DNA from: Methylophaga sp. OBS1
Lineage (GTDB): Bacteria > Pseudomonadota > Gammaproteobacteria > Nitrosococcales > Methylophagaceae
Assembly (NCBI RefSeq): GCF_026319365.1
Contig: NZ_JAPDMS010000003.1
Location: forward strand, 248,001-312,000
Length of the DNA: 64,000 nucleotides
Reading direction: 5' to 3'
The notes under the pieces: model-generated
Database searches by the model: none
What the model was told of the DNA's origin: nothing
Seen by the model: only the letters and a program-made list of their open reading frames with translations
Translations under genes and position numbers: made by a program
In this document: piece by piece, positions 25,630 to 35,547 of the stretch
Layout: the number at the start of each line of letters is the position of its first letter
How positions within the stretch are numbered: the first letter of the stretch is position 1

Positions 25630-27714
25630 ATGGAAAACAACGTACTGGCTGCCCGTTTTCGCTCTGTGGTAAACGGACACTTAGCGACGCCGATGCTGCT
25701 GGTGGCCCTGCTGGCCATGGTAATCCTGCCTCTGCCGGCTTTCATGCTGGATATGCTGTTTACCTTCAATATCGCCCTGTCACTGGTGATCGTACTAGCC
25801 AGCATCTACATGCTTAAACCGCTGCATTTCGCAGCGTTTCCCAGTATTCTGCTGATTGCCACCCTGCTCAGGCTGGCCCTCAACGTCGCCTCCACCCGAA
25901 TTATTCTGCTGGAAGGTCACACCGGCACCGCGGCTGCGGGTAATGTGATTGAAGCCTTTGGTGAGTTTGTCATCGGCGGTAACTATGCTGTCGGCTTCGT
26001 GGTGTTTGCCATTCTCGTCATTATCAACTTTGTGGTGGTCACCAAAGGTGCCACGCGTATCGCCGAAGTCAGTGCCCGCTTCACCCTGGATTCCATGCCT
26101 GGTAAACAGATGGCGATTGACGCCGACCTGAATGCGGGCCTGATTGATCAGGATGAAGCCCGCCGCCGTCGTGAAGAAATCATGCAGGAATCCGATTTCT
26201 ACGGTTCGATGGATGGTGCCAGTAAATTTGTCCGTGGTGATGCCATCGCCGGGATTCTGATCCTGTTCATCAACATCATCGGTGGTTTCATTATCGGTGT
26301 CGCCCAGCATGAGCTGACCTTTGCCCAGGCTGCCCAGTACTACACGCTACTCACCATCGGTGATGGTCTGGTGGCCCAGATCCCATCCCTGCTGCTCGCC
26401 GCTGCTGCCGGCCTGCTCATTACCCGTTCCACCAAGGAACAGGATATGGGTGAGCAAATCATCGGACAGCTCACCAGTAATCCCAAAACCCTGGCGATTA
26501 CCTCCGCCATCATCGGCGGCATGGGCCTGATTCCGGGCATGCCCAATATTCCATTCCTGATTCTGGCCGCGATAGGTGGTAGCACCGCCTGGTACCTGCA
26601 TCAACGTCAAAAAGCTGCCACCGCTGCGGAAATCGCCGCCCAGCAACCGCAGCAGGAAACACCCCGTGAGCAGCGTGAACTGAGCTGGGATGACTTGAGC
26701 CCGGTGGATCCGATTGGGCTGGAAGTCGGCTATCGTCTGATTCCTCTGGTGGATAAAAACCAGGGCGGTCAGTTAATGAACCGAATCAAAGGCATACGCA
26801 AGAAAATTTCCCAGGAAATGGGCTTTTTGATTCCACCGGTGCATATCCGGGATAATCTGGATCTGGCACCGACTGCCTATCAAATTACCCTGTTCGGCGT
26901 CACTTTCGGTGAAGCCGAAGTCTATCCCGACCGGATGCTGGCGATTAATCCGGGTCAGGTTTTTGGCGCCCTGGATGGCATTAATACCCAGGACCCGGCC
27001 TTTGGTCTGGATGCCGTCTGGATCGAAACCAGCCAGCGTGAACATGCTCAGGCCCAGGGCTATACCGTGGTCGATGTCGATACCGTCATCGCCACCCATC
27101 TGAGCAAGATTCTGAACAACCACGCCCATGATCTGCTGGGCCGTGAAGAAGTGCAGCACCTGCTGGATAACCTGGCTAAATCTGCGCCCAAGCTGGTTGA
27201 AGGCCTGGTCCCTGACACCGTGCCGCTGGGCACGGTGCAGAAAGTGCTGCAGAACCTGCTGGAAGAAAATATCCCGGTTCGCGATATCCGCACCATTACC
27301 GAATCGATCTCGGAACAGGCGGCACGTAACCCGGATCCGGAAGCCATTACCGCGGCCACCCGCATGGCGCTGAGTCATTCGATTATCCAGCATATCAATG
27401 GCACCTCGAATGAACTGCCAATTATCACCCTTGATCCAGAACTGGAACAGATTTTGCTCAAAACATTGCAGGCATCCGGTGAGGGTGGCGCAAGCCTCGA
27501 ACCTGGTCTGGCGGAGAACATGCATAAGAATCTGCAGGAAGTGACGCAAAGACAGGAAATGACAGGGGATGCAGCCATCCTGGTAGTACAGGCGGGCTTG
27601 AGAAGCTGGATTTCCCGCTTTATCCGCCACTCGATTCCGGGCCTGAACGTGTTGTCCTACAACGAAATACCGGACGACAAACAAATCAGGATTGTGGCCA
27701 ATATCGGCCGCTGA
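25630..27714 (+). CDS. flhA: flagellar export protein FlhA
   Basis: Largest membrane component of the flagellar export apparatus; forms the nonameric cytoplasmic ring that docks chaperone-substrate complexes. The ATG at 25630 is preferred because AAAGGA precedes it; an in-frame TTG at 25615 has no site. The 694-aa protein has about eight N-terminal helices and the FHIPEP-family signature (LLIATLLRLALNVASTRIIL). The cytoplasmic FHIPEP loop (RFTLDSMPGKQMAIDADLNAG) and the large C-terminal domain follow. It is separated from flhB by a 68-bp gap and followed 25 bases later by flhF. Confidence 0.97.
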   Translation: MENNVLAARFRSVVNGHLATPMLLVALLAMVILPLPAFMLDMLFTFNIALSLVIVLASIYMLKPLHFAAFPSILLIATLLRLALNVASTRIILLEGHTGTAAAGNVIEAFGEFVIGGNYAVGFVVFAILVIINFVVVTKGATRIAEVSARFTLDSMPGKQMAIDADLNAGLIDQDEARRRREEIMQESDFYGSMDGASKFVRGDAIAGILILFINIIGGFIIGVAQHELTFAQAAQYYTLLTIGDGLVAQIPSLLLAAAAGLLITRSTKEQDMGEQIIGQLTSNPKTLAITSAIIGGMGLIPGMPNIPFLILAAIGGSTAWYLHQRQKAATAAEIAAQQPQQETPREQRELSWDDLSPVDPIGLEVGYRLIPLVDKNQGGQLMNRIKGIRKKISQEMGFLIPPVHIRDNLDLAPTAYQITLFGVTFGEAEVYPDRMLAINPGQVFGALDGINTQDPAFGLDAVWIETSQREHAQAQGYTVVDVDTVIATHLSKILNNHAHDLLGREEVQHLLDNLAKSAPKLVEGLVPDTVPLGTVQKVLQNLLEENIPVRDIRTITESISEQAARNPDPEAITAATRMALSHSIIQHINGTSNELPIITLDPELEQILLKTLQASGEGGASLEPGLAENMHKNLQEVTQRQEMTGDAAILVVQAGLRSWISRFIRHSIPGLNVLSYNEIPDDKQIRIVANIGR

Positions 27715-27739
27715 ATGTGACAGATTGAGGTTGTGATTT

Positions 27740-28942
27740 ATGAAAATCAAACGTTTCCAGGCTGCTGACGTCCGTCAGGCTATTCGTGAAGTCCGGGAAG
27801 TACTGGGACCCGATGCCGTGATCCTGTCCAATACCCGTGTCGACGGCGGTATTGAAATCGTTGCTGCCACCGACTACGACGAAAGCCAGTTCCGACGTCA
27901 GTCGCAGCCACTGATGGATGAACCTCCACAACAACCGAAAGTGGAAATCAATCCATCTGCGGAAACACGCTACCAAGCCCCTCAACCTGCGCCCAAAGAA
28001 AATATCTGGTCGCAGGAACCGACCCTGGTACAGATGCGCCGGGAAATCGCCAGCCTGCGTGACATGCTGCAGAATCAACTTTCAGACCTGACCTGGAAAG
28101 ACATGGAGCGCCAGAGTCCGACCCAGATGCAGTTGCTGAAACGCTTCCTGCGCATGGGGGTCGATGTTGAGATCGCCAAGACCATCACCGCCCAGATGGC
28201 TGGCTTCGATGATCTGGAAACCGCCTGGCGTCAATCCATGGGCCGTCTTGCCAGCCAGCTGCGTCTGACTAATGAAGACTTTCTGTCGCAGGGAGGTATC
28301 TATGCGCTGGTGGGGCCCACCGGGGTCGGCAAAACCACTACGATTGCCAAACTGGCCGCGCGCTGCGCCCTCAAGCACGGCGCCCGTCAGGTGGCACTGG
28401 TTACCACTGATTGCTACCGCATCGGTGGCCAGGAACAGTTGCGCAGTTATGCCCGTATTCTGGGCGTGCCTATCCGGGTTGCCCGAACGCACGCCGAACT
28501 CTCGCAAACCCTGTCCGACCTGCTTGATCGCCGCTTTATCCTGATAGATACTGCGGGAATGAACCAACGGGATATGCAACTGACCGAAAAATTTGCCCTG
28601 CTCAAACAGCAGTCTCCCCGGGTGAAAACCTTGCTGACCTTATCTGCCAACACCCAGAGCAGCGGTATGGATGATATTATTAAGGCCTTTTCGCACCTTG
28701 ATCTGAGTGGCTGTATTCTGACCAAAACTGATGAGGCCAGCAGCCTGGGTGGCGCACTGTCGGCGATGATTCGTCATCAGATGCCGCTTGCCTTTGTCGC
28801 CAATGGTCAACAGGTGCCGGAAGATTTGAGCCTGGCTCGACCTAATACCCTGGTCAATCAGGCCAGTGAACTGATGAATGATGAACAACAACTGGACCCG
28901 CAAACATTGTCCAGTTACGGAGGTTTTGCCGCCTATGGCTGA
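27740..28942 (+). CDS. flhF: flagellar placement GTPase FlhF
   Basis: SRP-type GTPase that fixes the polar site of flagellum assembly. The 400 residues show an N-terminal basic/B domain (MKIKRFQAADVRQAIREVRE), a proline-rich linker at about 60-90, and an NG domain with G1 GPTGVGKTTT, DCYRIGGQEQL, DTAGM and TKTDEASSLGG. GAGGT lies 12 bases before the ATG. It overlaps fleN by 8 bases, as in Pseudomonas and Vibrio, where FlhF and FleN act together. Confidence 0.96.
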   Translation: MKIKRFQAADVRQAIREVREVLGPDAVILSNTRVDGGIEIVAATDYDESQFRRQSQPLMDEPPQQPKVEINPSAETRYQAPQPAPKENIWSQEPTLVQMRREIASLRDMLQNQLSDLTWKDMERQSPTQMQLLKRFLRMGVDVEIAKTITAQMAGFDDLETAWRQSMGRLASQLRLTNEDFLSQGGIYALVGPTGVGKTTTIAKLAARCALKHGARQVALVTTDCYRIGGQEQLRSYARILGVPIRVARTHAELSQTLSDLLDRRFILIDTAGMNQRDMQLTEKFALLKQQSPRVKTLLTLSANTQSSGMDDIIKAFSHLDLSGCILTKTDEASSLGGALSAMIRHQMPLAFVANGQQVPEDLSLARPNTLVNQASELMNDEQQLDPQTLSSYGGFAAYG

Positions 28943-29807
28943 TAATTCCCAGGATCAGGCTGCCGGCCTGCGACGCCAGCTCAATCCCCCGCGTCCGGTC
29001 AAGGTTATTGCCATCGCCAGCGGTAAGGGGGGTGTCGGCAAAACCAATGTGACCGTGAACCTGGGTGTCGCCATGGCGTCTCAGGGTAAGGAAGTTGTGT
29101 TGCTCGACGCCGATCTGGGACTGGCCAACATTGATGTCATGTTGGGACTGCACCCGCAATTCAACCTGTTACATGTACTGGATGGCAGCAAAAGTCTCAG
29201 AGAAATCATTGTCGAAGGCCCGGCAGGGCTGAAAATCATTCCTGCCGCCTCCGGCGTTCAGAAAATGGCCGAACTCAGCACCGCTGAACATGCCGGCATG
29301 ATTCAGGCTTTCAGCGAAATGGATCAGCATATTGATGTACTGCTGATAGACAGCGCCGCCGGTATTGCGGATAGTGTGGTCAGCTTCAGTAAAGCCGCTC
29401 AGGAAGTGATTGTCGTGGTCTGTGATGAGCCGGCTTCGATTACCGATGCCTATGCACTGATCAAACTGTTAAGCCGCGAACATGGCGTGGAGCGTTTCCA
29501 TGTTATCGCCAACATGAGTCGCAGCGTGCAGGAAGGTCGTGAACTGTTCGACAAGATTGCGCTGGTCTGTGAGCGTTTTCTCGACGTGACGCTCGACTTT
29601 ATGGGGATTGTGCCTTTCGATGATGATTTGCGCAGCGCCGTCAAGAAACAACGCAGCGTGGTCGATGCCTATCCGCGCAGCAAGTCCGCCACCGCGTTTG
29701 CCCATCTGGCCAAGAAAATCGAATACTGGCCGGTACAGAAACAACCGCGTGGGCATATGGAGTTTTTTGTCGAACGACTGATTCAGGCAAGTATGGAAAT
29801 GGCATGA
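28935..29807 (+). CDS. fleN: flagellar number regulator FleN (FlhG), MinD/ParA-type ATPase
   Basis: Antagonist of FlhF and of the flagellar master regulator that limits flagellum number. The start at 28935 (MADNSQDQAAGLRRQ) is preferred over an upstream in-frame ATG at 28878 because GGAGG lies 11 bases before it and the DQAAGLRR motif near the N-terminus is the conserved region known to stimulate FlhF GTPase. The 290-aa protein carries the deviant Walker A GKGGVGKTN, LDADLGLANIDVMLG and VCDEPASITDAYALIK. It overlaps flhF by 8 bases and fliA by 4. Confidence 0.95.
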   Translation: MADNSQDQAAGLRRQLNPPRPVKVIAIASGKGGVGKTNVTVNLGVAMASQGKEVVLLDADLGLANIDVMLGLHPQFNLLHVLDGSKSLREIIVEGPAGLKIIPAASGVQKMAELSTAEHAGMIQAFSEMDQHIDVLLIDSAAGIADSVVSFSKAAQEVIVVVCDEPASITDAYALIKLLSREHGVERFHVIANMSRSVQEGRELFDKIALVCERFLDVTLDFMGIVPFDDDLRSAVKKQRSVVDAYPRSKSATAFAHLAKKIEYWPVQKQPRGHMEFFVERLIQASMEMA

Positions 29808-30526
29808 ACAGCGGAGCTGCCATGTACGCATCAGGACAATCAAAATCAGAACTGGTCGAACAGCATGCGGCACTGGTCAAACGTATCGCCTACCACCTGA
29901 TCGCGCGCCTGCCTCCTTCGGTTGACGTTGAGGATTTGATTCAGGCCGGCATGATCGGCCTGCTCGATGCTTCACATCAGTTTGATGCGACTCAGGGAGC
30001 CAGCTTTGAAACCTATGCCGGTATTCGCATCCGCGGTGCGATGCTGGATGAAATTCGTCGAAATGACTGGGCGCCGCGATCGGTGCACAAAAAAGCCCGT
30101 GACATTGCCGAAAAGATGCGTGAAATCGAACAGAACAAGGGCCGTAACGCCACCGATGCAGAAGTCGCTGCGGCAATGGGGCTCAATCTCAGTGACTATC
30201 ACCAGCACCTGCAGGATTCGACTGGGCATCAGTTATTCAGTCTGGATGATTTCACCGATAACGATGAAACCCAGGCCCACCCACTGACTGCCACGCCGTC
30301 CTCACCAGATGACGAAGTCCAGGAAGATGATTTCCAACTCGCTCTGGTACAGGCCATTGATGGTCTGCCGGAGCGGGAACGGCTGTTAATGAGCCTGTAT
30401 TATAATGATGAATTGAATTTGAAGGAGATCGGAGAAGTCCTGGGCGTCAGTGAATCCCGGGTCAGCCAGATACACAGTCAAACAGTGATCCGGCTCCGTT
30501 CCAAACTTCGTGACTGGATGATGTAA
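29804..30526 (+). CDS. fliA: flagellar sigma factor FliA (sigma-28)
   Basis: RNA polymerase sigma factor for late flagellar and chemotaxis genes. The 240 residues include region 2 ([44 protein letters not shown]), region 3 and region 4 ([21 protein letters not shown]). An alternative ATG at 29822 has a GGAG site. The longer form is kept because Pseudomonas-type FliA proteins begin in the same way and its ATGA overlaps the fleN stop. Its anti-sigma factor FlgM is not in the window, and no clear sigma-28 promoter was found here. Confidence 0.95.
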   Translation: MNSGAAMYASGQSKSELVEQHAALVKRIAYHLIARLPPSVDVEDLIQAGMIGLLDASHQFDATQGASFETYAGIRIRGAMLDEIRRNDWAPRSVHKKARDIAEKMREIEQNKGRNATDAEVAAAMGLNLSDYHQHLQDSTGHQLFSLDDFTDNDETQAHPLTATPSSPDDEVQEDDFQLALVQAIDGLPERERLLMSLYYNDELNLKEIGEVLGVSESRVSQIHSQTVIRLRSKLRDWMM

Positions 30527-30542
30527 ATTTTGGAGGTTAGTT

Positions 30543-30932
30543 TTGGATAAGAATATGAAAATCCTGATTGTGGATGACTTCTCCACAATGCGACGGATTA
30601 TAAAAAACCTGCTACGCGATCTCGGCTTCAACAATACCCAGGAAGCCGATGATGGCACGACTGCCCTCCCGATTCTGCAGGCAGGTGGCATTGATTTCCT
30701 GATCACTGACTGGAACATGCCGGGCATGCAGGGGATTGATCTGCTCAAGGCCGTGCGTGCCGACGAAAAATTGTCGACGCTGCCAGTACTGATGGTGACC
30801 GCTGAGACCAAGCGTGAACAAATCATTGAAGCAGCACAGGCCGGCGTCAATGGTTACATCGTCAAACCATTCACTGCTGCGACACTAAAGGAGAAAATCG
30901 AAAAGATTTTCGAACGAATCAACGCACAATAA
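30543..30932 (+). CDS. cheY: chemotaxis response regulator CheY
   Basis: Single-domain receiver (129 aa) that carries the CheA signal to FliM. The start is taken as TTG at 30543 with TGGAGG 7 bases upstream. An ATG 12 bases later would lose the conserved leading residues. Acidic pocket Asp11/Asp12, phospho-acceptor Asp56 in ITDWNMPG, Thr86 in VTAE and Lys108 in VKPFTA are all present. The [11 protein letters not shown] opening is the classic CheY form. Confidence 0.96.
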   Translation: MDKNMKILIVDDFSTMRRIIKNLLRDLGFNNTQEADDGTTALPILQAGGIDFLITDWNMPGMQGIDLLKAVRADEKLSTLPVLMVTAETKREQIIEAAQAGVNGYIVKPFTAATLKEKIEKIFERINAQ

Positions 30933-30947
30933 GGAGCTTTCCCGCTC

Positions 30948-31682
30948 ATGGCTTCCCGGAACGAAACTACTCAGCTCGATGCTGCCCGCGCACTTGTCAC
31001 TGCACTGGAAAACAACGATGACAAAGCCGTCAACCAGCAACTGGCCCTCCTCACCGAGTCACATGAAAGTCAGCTATTTCAGGAGGTCGGCAAGCTCACC
31101 CGCGAACTGCATGAAGCCCTGAACAACTTCAATGTCGACTCGCGCCTGATTGATCTGACCGAAAACGACATCCCCAACACGCGAGACCGGCTCAATTATG
31201 TGATCACCACCACTGAGGAAGCCGCCCACAAAACACTGAGCCATATTGATGAAACACTGCCTTTGGCTCAAGAACTTCGCCAAACTGCCGAAAAGATAGA
31301 TGAAAGCTGGCAACGTTTCCGCAATAAGGAAATGACGGCGGATGAATTCCGGCAACTGGTGAAAGAAATCGAAGCCTATTTGCCCACCGTCAAAGGCCAT
31401 GCCGACCAGGTACATGCCAACCTGTCGGAAATGATGCTGGCCCAGGGATTCCAGGATTTGACCGGACAGGTGATTCGTCAGGTCATCAATCTGGTGGAAG
31501 AAGTGGAAGACAACCTGGTGCAGTTGGTCAAAGTGGCCGGTAAGCACCAGCAGGAAACCAAACAAAAGAAAGAAACTGACCCTATTAAAGCCGAAGGTCC
31601 ACAGATAAACGCAAAGGACAACCCCAACGTGGTCAATGACCAGGACGATGTGGATGACTTGTTATCTAGCCTCGGCTTCTGA
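30948..31682 (+). CDS. cheZ: CheY-P phosphatase CheZ
   Basis: Dimeric helical-hairpin phosphatase that ends the CheY signal. The 244 residues are mostly helical. The catalytic segment QGFQDLTGQVIRQVINLVE contains the key Asp-Leu-Thr-Gly-Gln pattern, with the catalytic Gln in DLTGQ. The last residues (DVDDLLSSLGF) are the conserved CheY-P-docking tail. AAGGAG precedes the ATG. The gene sits between cheY and cheA. Confidence 0.95.
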   Translation: MASRNETTQLDAARALVTALENNDDKAVNQQLALLTESHESQLFQEVGKLTRELHEALNNFNVDSRLIDLTENDIPNTRDRLNYVITTTEEAAHKTLSHIDETLPLAQELRQTAEKIDESWQRFRNKEMTADEFRQLVKEIEAYLPTVKGHADQVHANLSEMMLAQGFQDLTGQVIRQVINLVEEVEDNLVQLVKVAGKHQQETKQKKETDPIKAEGPQINAKDNPNVVNDQDDVDDLLSSLGF

Positions 31683-31693
31683 GGAACTGATGC

Positions 31694-33748
31694 ATGACGC
31701 TGGATACCGATGACGAAATTCTGCAGGACTTTCTGGTCGAAGCCGAAGAAATACTGGAAGGCCTGAACGAGCAACTGGTCGAGCTGGAAAACAGCCCGCA
31801 GGATAAAGACCTGCTCAATTCGATTTTCCGCGGCTTCCATACCATCAAGGGTGGCGCCGGCTTCCTGAGTCTGGAAGCCATGGTCAACCTGTGTCACAAG
31901 GGTGAGGATGTGTTCAACCTGCTTCGTCAGGGTGAACGTTTTGTTGATGCCGATATGATGGATACCTTCCTCAAGGTCCTCGATATTCTCAACACCATGT
32001 TCGATGAGCTCAAGTCGGGTCAATATCCTACTGCGGCTGATCCGGCCATTTTGTCGCAACTCGCCGCGTACCTGGATAATGACAGTGTTGCTTACACCCC
32101 ACCTGAACAGGCACCTGCTGAGCCCGAACCTGAACCTGAGCCCGAAGTCACTCCTGCTGCCGATGAGGACACTGCCGCCGCGTCGGCCGATGATGAAATC
32201 ACCGATGATGAATTCGAAGCGCTGTTGGATCAGTTGCACGGTAATGCCCCGCCAGGCAGTCACAACGCACCGGCAGAGCCGGAAAAACCGGCAGTATCTG
32301 CGCCACAAGCTGAAAATAGTGACAGCGACGATATCACAGAGGAAGAATTTGAGGCCCTGCTGGATCAATTGCAGGGTAAAAATCAAAAACCTGCGGGTAC
32401 CAAACCTGCTGCGCAGCCTGCTTCATCACAACCACCAAAACCTGAGCCGGCACCACAACAGCCGGCGGCTCCGGCAAACAATGCAGACAATGCGGCGGAC
32501 GCCAAGCCGGAATCCAAACCTGAACCTAAACAGGAACCCGCTGCTAAGGCTGCCGCACCTGCCAAACAGGCTGATACCAGTGTGCGTGTGGACACCAGCC
32601 GTCTTGATGACATTATGAACATGGTCGGCGAACTGGTGCTGGTGCGTAACCGCATCAGTACGCTGGAAGCTGCGTTTGAAAACGAAGAGATGGCGAAAGC
32701 GGTCAACAACCTGACGGTGGTCACCGGTGATTTGCAGACGGCAGTGATGAAAACCCGGATGCAACCGATTAAAAAAGTATTCGGTCGTTTTCCGCGTGTG
32801 GTACGTGACCTGGCCCGCAGCCTGAAGAAAGACATCAACCTGGAATTACGCGGGGAAGAAACCGACCTCGATAAAAATCTGGTGGAAGCCCTCGCTGATC
32901 CGCTGGTGCATCTGGTAAGAAACGCCGTCGATCACGGTATCGAAATGCCGGATGCACGCGAAGCCGCCGGCAAACCGCGTCAGGGTAACATCGTGCTGGC
33001 CGCAGCGCAGGAAGGTGACCACATCCTGCTGACTATTGCCGATGACGGCGCCGGTATGAATCCGGAAGTACTGCGCCGTAAAGCGGTGGAAAAAGGCATG
33101 ATGGATGAAGACACCGCTGCGCGGCTGACCGAATCAGAGTGCTTCTCGCTGATCTTCTCCCCCGGCTTTTCCATGAAACAGGAAATCTCCGATATTTCCG
33201 GTCGCGGCGTTGGCATGGACGTAGTAAAAACCAGTATTTCCAAGCTCAACGGCGTTATTGATATCAAGTCGGAAATCGGGGTCGGTACCACTTTATCGAT
33301 TAAAGTGCCGCTGACACTGGCGATTATGCCAACGCTGATGGTGATGCTGGGCGATCAGATTTTTGCCTTCCCGCTGGTAAGCGTGAACGAGATTTTCCAT
33401 CTGGACCTGTCTAAAACCAATGTCGTTGACGGCCAGCAGACCATTATGGTGAGAAACAAGGCATTACCCCTGTTCTACTTACGCAAATGGCTGGTGAAAC
33501 ATTACAACCCGACAGAAGAGACTGACTCTGATATCGAACACGTGGTCATCGTCAATGTCGGTACCCAGCGCGTCGGTTTTGTGGTCGATCAGTTGCTGGG
33601 GCAGGAAGAAGTCGTAATAAAACCTTTAGGTGCCCTGCTGCATGGCACCAAGGGTCTGGCTGGTGCCACCATCACCGGTGACGGGCGTATTGCGCTGATC
33701 CTCGACTTCCCCGAGTTGATGAAAGCCTATGCCAACCGCGGATATTAG
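31694..33748 (+). CDS. cheA: chemotaxis histidine kinase CheA
   Basis: Array kinase that phosphorylates CheY and CheB. The 684 residues show P1/HPt with the phosphorylated His49 in FHTIKGGAGF and a long Pro/Glu/Ala linker (about 130-295). After that come dimerisation domain P3 (DTSRLDDIMNMVGELVLVRNR), the P4 ATPase (N box near 394-414 with HLVRNAVDHG, later DDGAGM and ISGRGVGMDVV), and the P5 CheW-like domain. The linker holds two copies of a FEALLDQL motif (about residues 166-185 and 210-228) spaced by low-complexity sequence. In place of a single P2 domain these acidic motifs may recruit CheY or CheB, which is inference. Confidence 0.96.
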   Translation: MTLDTDDEILQDFLVEAEEILEGLNEQLVELENSPQDKDLLNSIFRGFHTIKGGAGFLSLEAMVNLCHKGEDVFNLLRQGERFVDADMMDTFLKVLDILNTMFDELKSGQYPTAADPAILSQLAAYLDNDSVAYTPPEQAPAEPEPEPEPEVTPAADEDTAAASADDEITDDEFEALLDQLHGNAPPGSHNAPAEPEKPAVSAPQAENSDSDDITEEEFEALLDQLQGKNQKPAGTKPAAQPASSQPPKPEPAPQQPAAPANNADNAADAKPESKPEPKQEPAAKAAAPAKQADTSVRVDTSRLDDIMNMVGELVLVRNRISTLEAAFENEEMAKAVNNLTVVTGDLQTAVMKTRMQPIKKVFGRFPRVVRDLARSLKKDINLELRGEETDLDKNLVEALADPLVHLVRNAVDHGIEMPDAREAAGKPRQGNIVLAAAQEGDHILLTIADDGAGMNPEVLRRKAVEKGMMDEDTAARLTESECFSLIFSPGFSMKQEISDISGRGVGMDVVKTSISKLNGVIDIKSEIGVGTTLSIKVPLTLAIMPTLMVMLGDQIFAFPLVSVNEIFHLDLSKTNVVDGQQTIMVRNKALPLFYLRKWLVKHYNPTEETDSDIEHVVIVNVGTQRVGFVVDQLLGQEEVVIKPLGALLHGTKGLAGATITGDGRIALILDFPELMKAYANRGY

Positions 33749-33756
33749 GAGCCACT

Positions 33757-34800
33757 GTGACCGTTAAGGTTCTGATTGTCGACGACTCCAGTTTTTTCCG
33801 AAAGCGACTGAGTGAAATCATTGATGCCGATCCACGGCTTCAGGTTGTGGGCACTGCAAGCAACGGTCAGGAAGCCATTGATCAGGTGCAGAGCCTACGT
33901 CCGGATGTCGTCACTATGGATCTGGAAATGCCGGTGATGGACGGTATCAGCGCGGTGCGTAAAATCAAGACGCTACGACAGACACCGATATTAATGCTCT
34001 CCACCTGGACTACAGAAGGTGCCAGGTCAACACTGGATGCTCTAGAGGCCGGCGCTACAGACTTTCTGCCCAAGCGCTTCGAAGATTTATCCGCTGACCG
34101 CAGTGAAGCCCAGACAAAACTGTGTCAGCGTATTTATCAGCTGGCCAGTGGCTTTCACGCCAGCCTGGAAAAACCCTTACAACCGGCTGCAACACCAGCA
34201 GCACCGCGTTCCCGTGACAACAAACAGATTGAAATACCCGGTCTGGTCGCCATTGGTACATCAACCGGCGGCCCCGTGGCCCTTCAAAAGGTGTTGACGC
34301 AATTACCCGCCTCTTTCCCCAGCCCGATTGTGATGGTGCAGCACATGCCTGCCAGCTTCACTCCATCGTTTGCGGAACGTCTCGATAACCAGTGTCGAAT
34401 TCATGTCAAACAGGCTGAACATGGTGAAACACTGAATCCGGGTACGGCCTACCTTGCGCCTGGCGGTCAGCAGATGCTGATCAAGGGCCGCCCTGGCAGG
34501 CTTTATCTACATGTTGAAGCGGGTGATCCGGCGCAGACCTACAAACCCTGCGTCGACCTGACTTTCAATTCTATCGCCCGCGTGTGTGCCTCAGATACCC
34601 TGGCGATTATCCTCACCGGTATGGGCAGTGACGGCCGCGACGGTTGCAAGGCCATCAAACAACTGGGTGGAACTATCTGGGCTCAGGATCAGGCCAGCAG
34701 CACCATTTACGGTATGCCGATGGCGGTCGCAAAAGCGGGTATTGCCGATAAAATTCTGGATGTCAGCGATATTGGACAGCAACTGGCGGAACTGCATTAA
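33757..34800 (+). CDS. cheB: chemoreceptor methylesterase/deamidase CheB
   Basis: Receiver plus methylesterase that resets methyl-accepting receptors. The start codon is GTG at 33757 with TAGGAG 7 bases upstream. The receiver has Asp10-region acid residues and phospho-acceptor Asp55 (VVTMDLEMPVMDG). The esterase domain has Ser169 in GTSTGGP, His196 in VQHMPASFT and the Asp loop GMGSDGRDG. The 347 residues equal the usual length. The partner methyltransferase CheR is not nearby, as in Pseudomonas-type loci where it lies elsewhere. Confidence 0.95.
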   Translation: MTVKVLIVDDSSFFRKRLSEIIDADPRLQVVGTASNGQEAIDQVQSLRPDVVTMDLEMPVMDGISAVRKIKTLRQTPILMLSTWTTEGARSTLDALEAGATDFLPKRFEDLSADRSEAQTKLCQRIYQLASGFHASLEKPLQPAATPAAPRSRDNKQIEIPGLVAIGTSTGGPVALQKVLTQLPASFPSPIVMVQHMPASFTPSFAERLDNQCRIHVKQAEHGETLNPGTAYLAPGGQQMLIKGRPGRLYLHVEAGDPAQTYKPCVDLTFNSIARVCASDTLAIILTGMGSDGRDGCKAIKQLGGTIWAQDQASSTIYGMPMAVAKAGIADKILDVSDIGQQLAELH

Positions 34801-35540
34801 TGGATATCCTCAGCGTCCTCGGTCTTATCGTCGGCTTTGGCGCCATTCTGGTGGGGCAACATCTCGAAGGCGGTCACCTCGATACCATCCTGAACGCCGT
34901 GGCAATGCTGATTGTACTGGGCGGCACGCTGGGCGCGGTGATGCTGCAAACCCCCATGAACACCTTTCTGCGAGCACTGCGCCGCACCTCCTGGGTATTT
35001 ATGCCACCCAAAATGTCAGCCAGTGAACAACTTGAGAAAATTCTGGCGTGGAACCAGGTGGCCCGGCGTGAAGGGCTGGTCAGACTCGAATCGATGGCCA
35101 TGGACGAAACTGACTTGTTTACCCAGAAAGGGCTACAGCTGATTGCGGATGGGGCTGAGCCGGAAATGCTCCGTGAGGTACTGGAAAGCGATCTGGATCT
35201 GGAAGAAGAAGACGATATTCAGGCGGCTAAGGTTTATGAAGCGATGGGCGGCTACTCCCCCACCATCGGTATTATTGGTGCCGTGATGGGGCTGATTCAT
35301 GTGATGGGAAATCTTGCAGATCCTTCATCACTGGGCTCAGGCATTGCGGTGGCCTTTGTCGCCACTATTTATGGGGTGGGCCTTGCTAACCTGCTGTTCC
35401 TACCTATCGGTAACAAGCTGAAAGCCGTGGTGGCAAGCCGCACCCGTCTTCGTATGATGTTAATTGAGGGATTGATTGGCGTCGCGGATGGTGAAAATCC
35501 GCGTAATATCGAAAGTCGACTGCAGGCTTACCTGAATTGA
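34800..35540 (+). CDS. motC: flagellar stator protein MotC (MotA family)
   Basis: Proton-channel stator subunit with four membrane helices, 246 residues. It has the MotA/TolQ/ExbB-type signature (GGYSPTIGIIGAVMGLIHVM) and a cytoplasmic loop rich in charged residues between helices 2 and 3. The position after cheB and before motD matches the Pseudomonas motCD pair, which works as a second stator besides MotAB. Shares one base with cheB (TAATG). Confidence 0.92.
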   Translation: MDILSVLGLIVGFGAILVGQHLEGGHLDTILNAVAMLIVLGGTLGAVMLQTPMNTFLRALRRTSWVFMPPKMSASEQLEKILAWNQVARREGLVRLESMAMDETDLFTQKGLQLIADGAEPEMLREVLESDLDLEEEDDIQAAKVYEAMGGYSPTIGIIGAVMGLIHVMGNLADPSSLGSGIAVAFVATIYGVGLANLLFLPIGNKLKAVVASRTRLRMMLIEGLIGVADGENPRNIESRLQAYLN

Positions 35541-35547
35541 GGTAGCG

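Noticed and set aside
26773..27750. Minus-strand open frame of 325 codons
   Set aside because: Antisense to the flhA C-terminal domain and the flhF start; no recognisable domain.
31478..32386. Minus-strand open frame of 302 codons
   Set aside because: Antisense to cheZ and the CheA linker. The Arg/Phe/Gly-rich product is what the reverse of a Pro/Glu/Ala-coding stretch gives.
33757..34800. Missing cheR taken as a gene loss
   Set aside because: In Pseudomonas-type loci of this layout cheR is placed elsewhere, so absence from the window says nothing.
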